Assembly (NCBI GenBank): GCA_002687025.1
Contig: NYZG01000148.1
Coordinates: 1 to 8,235 of the forward strand
Direction of reading: 5' to 3'
DNA length: 8,235 nt
Source of the DNA: Candidatus Poribacteria bacterium
Lineage (GTDB): Bacteria > Poribacteria > WGA-4E > GCA-2687025
Shown here: piece after piece, positions 6,185 to 8,235 of the stretch
How the letters are laid out: every line of letters begins with the position of its first letter
How positions within the stretch are numbered: position 1 is the stretch's first letter
The notes under the pieces: generated by a model
The model's input: the letters and a program-made list of their open reading frames with translations, nothing else
What the model was told of the DNA's origin: nothing
The model's database searches: none
Translations under genes and position numbers: made by a program

Positions 6185-8146
6185 GTGTCGACAGCCGGCC
6201 CGCCGAGACGCCACACCACGACACGCCGCCCCCTCCGATGGCGCGCCGTGACGATCGCGGTGCTGCTCCTGCCGGTGAACGCGTACTGGATCGCGCTCGT
6301 CGAGATGATCTGGCACGGCTTCCATTTCTCGGCCACGTCCATCCCGCTGAATGTCGTCTTCATCGTGTTCGTCCTGGCGCTGGTGAACATGGCGATTCGC
6401 CGTGTCGCGCCCCGGGCCGCGCTCTCGCAGCAGGAGTTCGTCCTGATATACGTCGTGTTGGCGAGCACGACGGCCGTCATCGCCCACGACAGCCTGGTCA
6501 GCCTGATGGGCGTCTTCACGCACGCCTTCTGGTTCGCCACGCCCGAGAACGAATGGCGACAGATCCTGCATCCCCTCCTCCCCAGATGGCTGGTGATGGA
6601 CCGGGAGGAGATCATCGCCCCGTTCTACGAGGGTGGCGGCTCGTTCCTCCGTCCCGGCGTGTTTCGCTACTGGATCGGCCCGGTCCTGGCATGGGCGTTC
6701 ATAGCCTCATTGACGTACACGCTCGTCCTTCTCGTGAACTCCCTCCTCCGCAAGCGATGGGTTGATCAGGAGAAGCTGCCGTACCCCATCGTGCAGCTCC
6801 CACTCGATTTGACGAACCCCTCGGCCGCCCTCCTGCGAAGCCGACCCATGTGGATCGCCTTCTCGGTCGCCGCGGGCGTGGAGACCATCAACGGCATCAA
6901 CTACTTCTACCCAAGCTTCCCGCACGTGCCGATCCGCGAGCACACGGCCGACATGGGCCTGTGGGTGACCGAGGCGCCGTGGAACGCCATCGGCGTCACG
7001 TACGTGCACGTCCGCCTGTTCCTGTTGGGCTTGTGCTACCTGCTTCCGCTGGACGTGAGCTTCTCCACGGCGGTGTTCTACTGGGTGCGGAAGGGGCAGT
7101 TCGTCGCCGGGGCGGCCACCGGCATGTCCACAGTCCCGTACTTTCCGTTCCAGCCTCATCAAGCTTTGGGAGCCGTAGTCGCCATATGCTGCATCTCGAT
7201 GTGGGGCGGCCGCGGCCACTGGAAAGACGTATGGCGACGCGTGTTCGGCTCGGGGTCGCCCGACGTGGACGATGGCGAGCCGATCAGGTATCGAACCGCG
7301 GCCGTGGGGATCGTCGTGTGTCTCGTGGGGCTGTATCTCATGTCCGCGCAGGCCGGGATGTCCGGCGGCGTGTTCGTAGCGTTCTTCACCTTGTACCTGG
7401 TGATTGCCGTCGCCGTGACGCGCATACGCGCGGAGTTGGGGCCGCCCGTGCACGACATGAGCGGGGTCAACCCGCAAACCGCGCTTACGACGATCGTGGG
7501 GACGCGCCCTCTCGGCCCCCGCAACCTGACGGTCTTCGCGCTGTTCTCGTGGTTCAACGGCTCGAACCGCAGCCACCCGATGCCGCACCAGTTGGAGGCG
7601 CTCAAGCTTTCCCAGCGCGCCGGCCTGAATCCATCTCGCACGACGGCGTTGATGGCGGCGGTGATAGCCCCGGCCGTGTTGATCGCGTTCGTGGTCTACC
7701 TGTCCGCGCTTTACCGCTACAGCGCGTCGGTCGCCCTTGACCCGCCGGGACAGGTTATGGCGCCGGCCACCGGCACGTACAACGGCCTGGCGGCATGGCT
7801 GCAGAGCCCGCGTCCGCCGGATGTCAACGGCTGCGTCGCCATGCTTGGTGGGATGGCGTTCACGCTCTTCCTGGGCGTGATGCGCACGAGATTCCTCTGG
7901 TGGCCGTTGCACCCCGTGGGGTACGCCATCGGCATCAATGGCGGGTCGCTCGACCACTTCTGGCTGGTGATGCTGCTGGCATCCGCGGTGAAGTTCGGCG
8001 TGCTGAGGATCGGGGGCGTGGGGCTCTATCGGCGGACGCTGCCCATCTTCCTCGGCCTCGTGCTCGGCGATGTCGCCGCGGGCAGCTACTGGTCGATTCT
8101 CAGCGTCATCTTACGTCGCCCGCTTTACGTCGTCTGGTTCTGGTAG
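6185..8146 (+). CDS. DUF6785/DUF6784-type polytopic membrane protein (putative transporter) B
   Basis: A 653-residue paralogue of the preceding gene, starting at GTG 6185 with GGAGG 11 nt upstream. The N-terminus is about 20 residues of basic, Pro/Thr-rich sequence before the first membrane helix (20-42). Landmarks align in order with protein A: PENEW (120-124), FYEGGGSF (147-154), RWVDQEKLPYPIVQLPLDLT (191-210), INGINYFYP (235-243), RIRAELGPPVHD (413-424), PMPHQLEALKLSQ (465-477), WWPLHPVGYAI (572-582) and LPIFLGLVLGD (619-629). Both proteins end seven residues after a shared Arg-Pro pair, so this C-terminus is complete despite the insertion sequence starting on the next base after its stop. 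Overall similarity to A is moderate and concentrated at the motifs, implying an old duplication. The two may form a heteromeric complex or move different substrates (inference). Transport is likely from topology, but the substrate is unknown. Confidence 0.8.
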   Translation: MSTAGPPRRHTTTRRPLRWRAVTIAVLLLPVNAYWIALVEMIWHGFHFSATSIPLNVVFIVFVLALVNMAIRRVAPRAALSQQEFVLIYVVLASTTAVIAHDSLVSLMGVFTHAFWFATPENEWRQILHPLLPRWLVMDREEIIAPFYEGGGSFLRPGVFRYWIGPVLAWAFIASLTYTLVLLVNSLLRKRWVDQEKLPYPIVQLPLDLTNPSAALLRSRPMWIAFSVAAGVETINGINYFYPSFPHVPIREHTADMGLWVTEAPWNAIGVTYVHVRLFLLGLCYLLPLDVSFSTAVFYWVRKGQFVAGAATGMSTVPYFPFQPHQALGAVVAICCISMWGGRGHWKDVWRRVFGSGSPDVDDGEPIRYRTAAVGIVVCLVGLYLMSAQAGMSGGVFVAFFTLYLVIAVAVTRIRAELGPPVHDMSGVNPQTALTTIVGTRPLGPRNLTVFALFSWFNGSNRSHPMPHQLEALKLSQRAGLNPSRTTALMAAVIAPAVLIAFVVYLSALYRYSASVALDPPGQVMAPATGTYNGLAAWLQSPRPPDVNGCVAMLGGMAFTLFLGVMRTRFLWWPLHPVGYAIGINGGSLDHFWLVMLLASAVKFGVLRIGGVGLYRRTLPIFLGLVLGDVAAGSYWSILSVILRRPLYVVWFW

Positions 8147-8235
8147 GAGATATGGTCAAGAGTTGTGTATGGGCGTCAGGCGGCTTCCTCGGTTGGCGTG
8201 ACTTCCTCGGTGACCTTGGCTCCGTCCTTGAAGAC
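8147..8235. mobile_element. Left edge of an IS256-family-like insertion sequence (truncated by window)
   Basis: From 8147, directly after the permease stop codon, the sequence reads GAGATATGG, six bases, then GTTGTGTATGG. Its TTGTGTA block falls at positions 17-23 from the tip, where I recall it in the terminal repeat of IS256 itself. The opposite strand reads ACACAAC then CTTGACC, the pattern common at IS256-family 3' ends. A minus-strand ORF ends 29 bp inside the tip, as expected for a transposase stop codon close to its right end. The other end and any target duplication lie outside the window. Confidence 0.55.
8176..8235 (-). CDS. C-terminus of a minus-strand ORF, possibly an IS256-family transposase (partial)
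   Basis: Nineteen codons plus TGA (stop at 8178-8176) run off the right edge, encoding VFKDGAKVTEEVTPTEEAA. This charged tail carries no catalytic motif and cannot be assigned on its own. The transposase call rests entirely on position: the frame ends just inside the putative terminal inverted repeat. If the terminal-repeat reading is wrong, this would simply be the end of an unrelated gene converging on permease B. Confidence 0.45.
   Translation of the reverse strand, partial: VFKDGAKVTEEVTPTEEAA

Noticed and set aside
6152..6190. CGACAC/GTGTCG inverted repeat flanking the ribosome-binding site of permease B, with the GTG start in one arm
   Set aside because: Only 6 bp with a 27-nt loop; too weak to claim translational control.
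6707..7957. 416-codon minus-strand open frame over permease B
   Set aside because: Arg/His/Asp-rich antisense shadow; the plus-strand frame aligns motif by motif with permease A.

Overview
High-GC bacterial DNA with no rRNA or tRNA gene. The mix of an atypical Gfo/Idh/MocA oxidoreductase, a secreted family-10 pectate lyase and two large DUF6785/DUF6784-type membrane proteins fits an environmental Armatimonadota- or Planctomycetota-like carbohydrate degrader. That placement is inference from gene content; nothing in the window is a phylogenetic marker.

Layout. (1) 1-1212: a short leader with a plausible promoter, then a plus-strand NAD(P)-dependent oxidoreductase (start best placed at 148). 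(2) 1213-1401: an intergenic stretch with a perfect 15-bp inverted repeat, leading into a small plus-strand helix-turn-helix protein (1402-1725). (3) 1735-3503: two minus-strand genes, a CPYC glutaredoxin and, upstream of it, a signal-peptide-bearing PL10 pectate lyase. The glutaredoxin converges on the HTH gene with only 9 bp between stops. (4) 3504-4238: a 735-bp divergent intergenic region holding one weakly supported ORF and a 26-bp motif resembling an IS256-family terminal inverted repeat. (5) 4239-8146: two tandem paralogous polytopic membrane proteins, probably one operon (47 bp apart). (6) 8147-8235: the edge of an insertion sequence, starting on the base after the second permease's stop codon, with the 3' end of a minus-strand ORF that may be its transposase.

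How the parts may work together (inference): the pectate lyase would cleave polygalacturonate outside the cytoplasm. The divergently transcribed membrane proteins are candidates for uptake of products or another organic solute, and the oxidoreductase could act on a sugar or sugar-acid intermediate. No substrate can be read from sequence alone. The least explained items are the two DUF6785/DUF6784-type proteins, which belong to an uncharacterised family, and the matching inverted IS-end motifs at 3615-3640 and 8147-8172 that bracket them.
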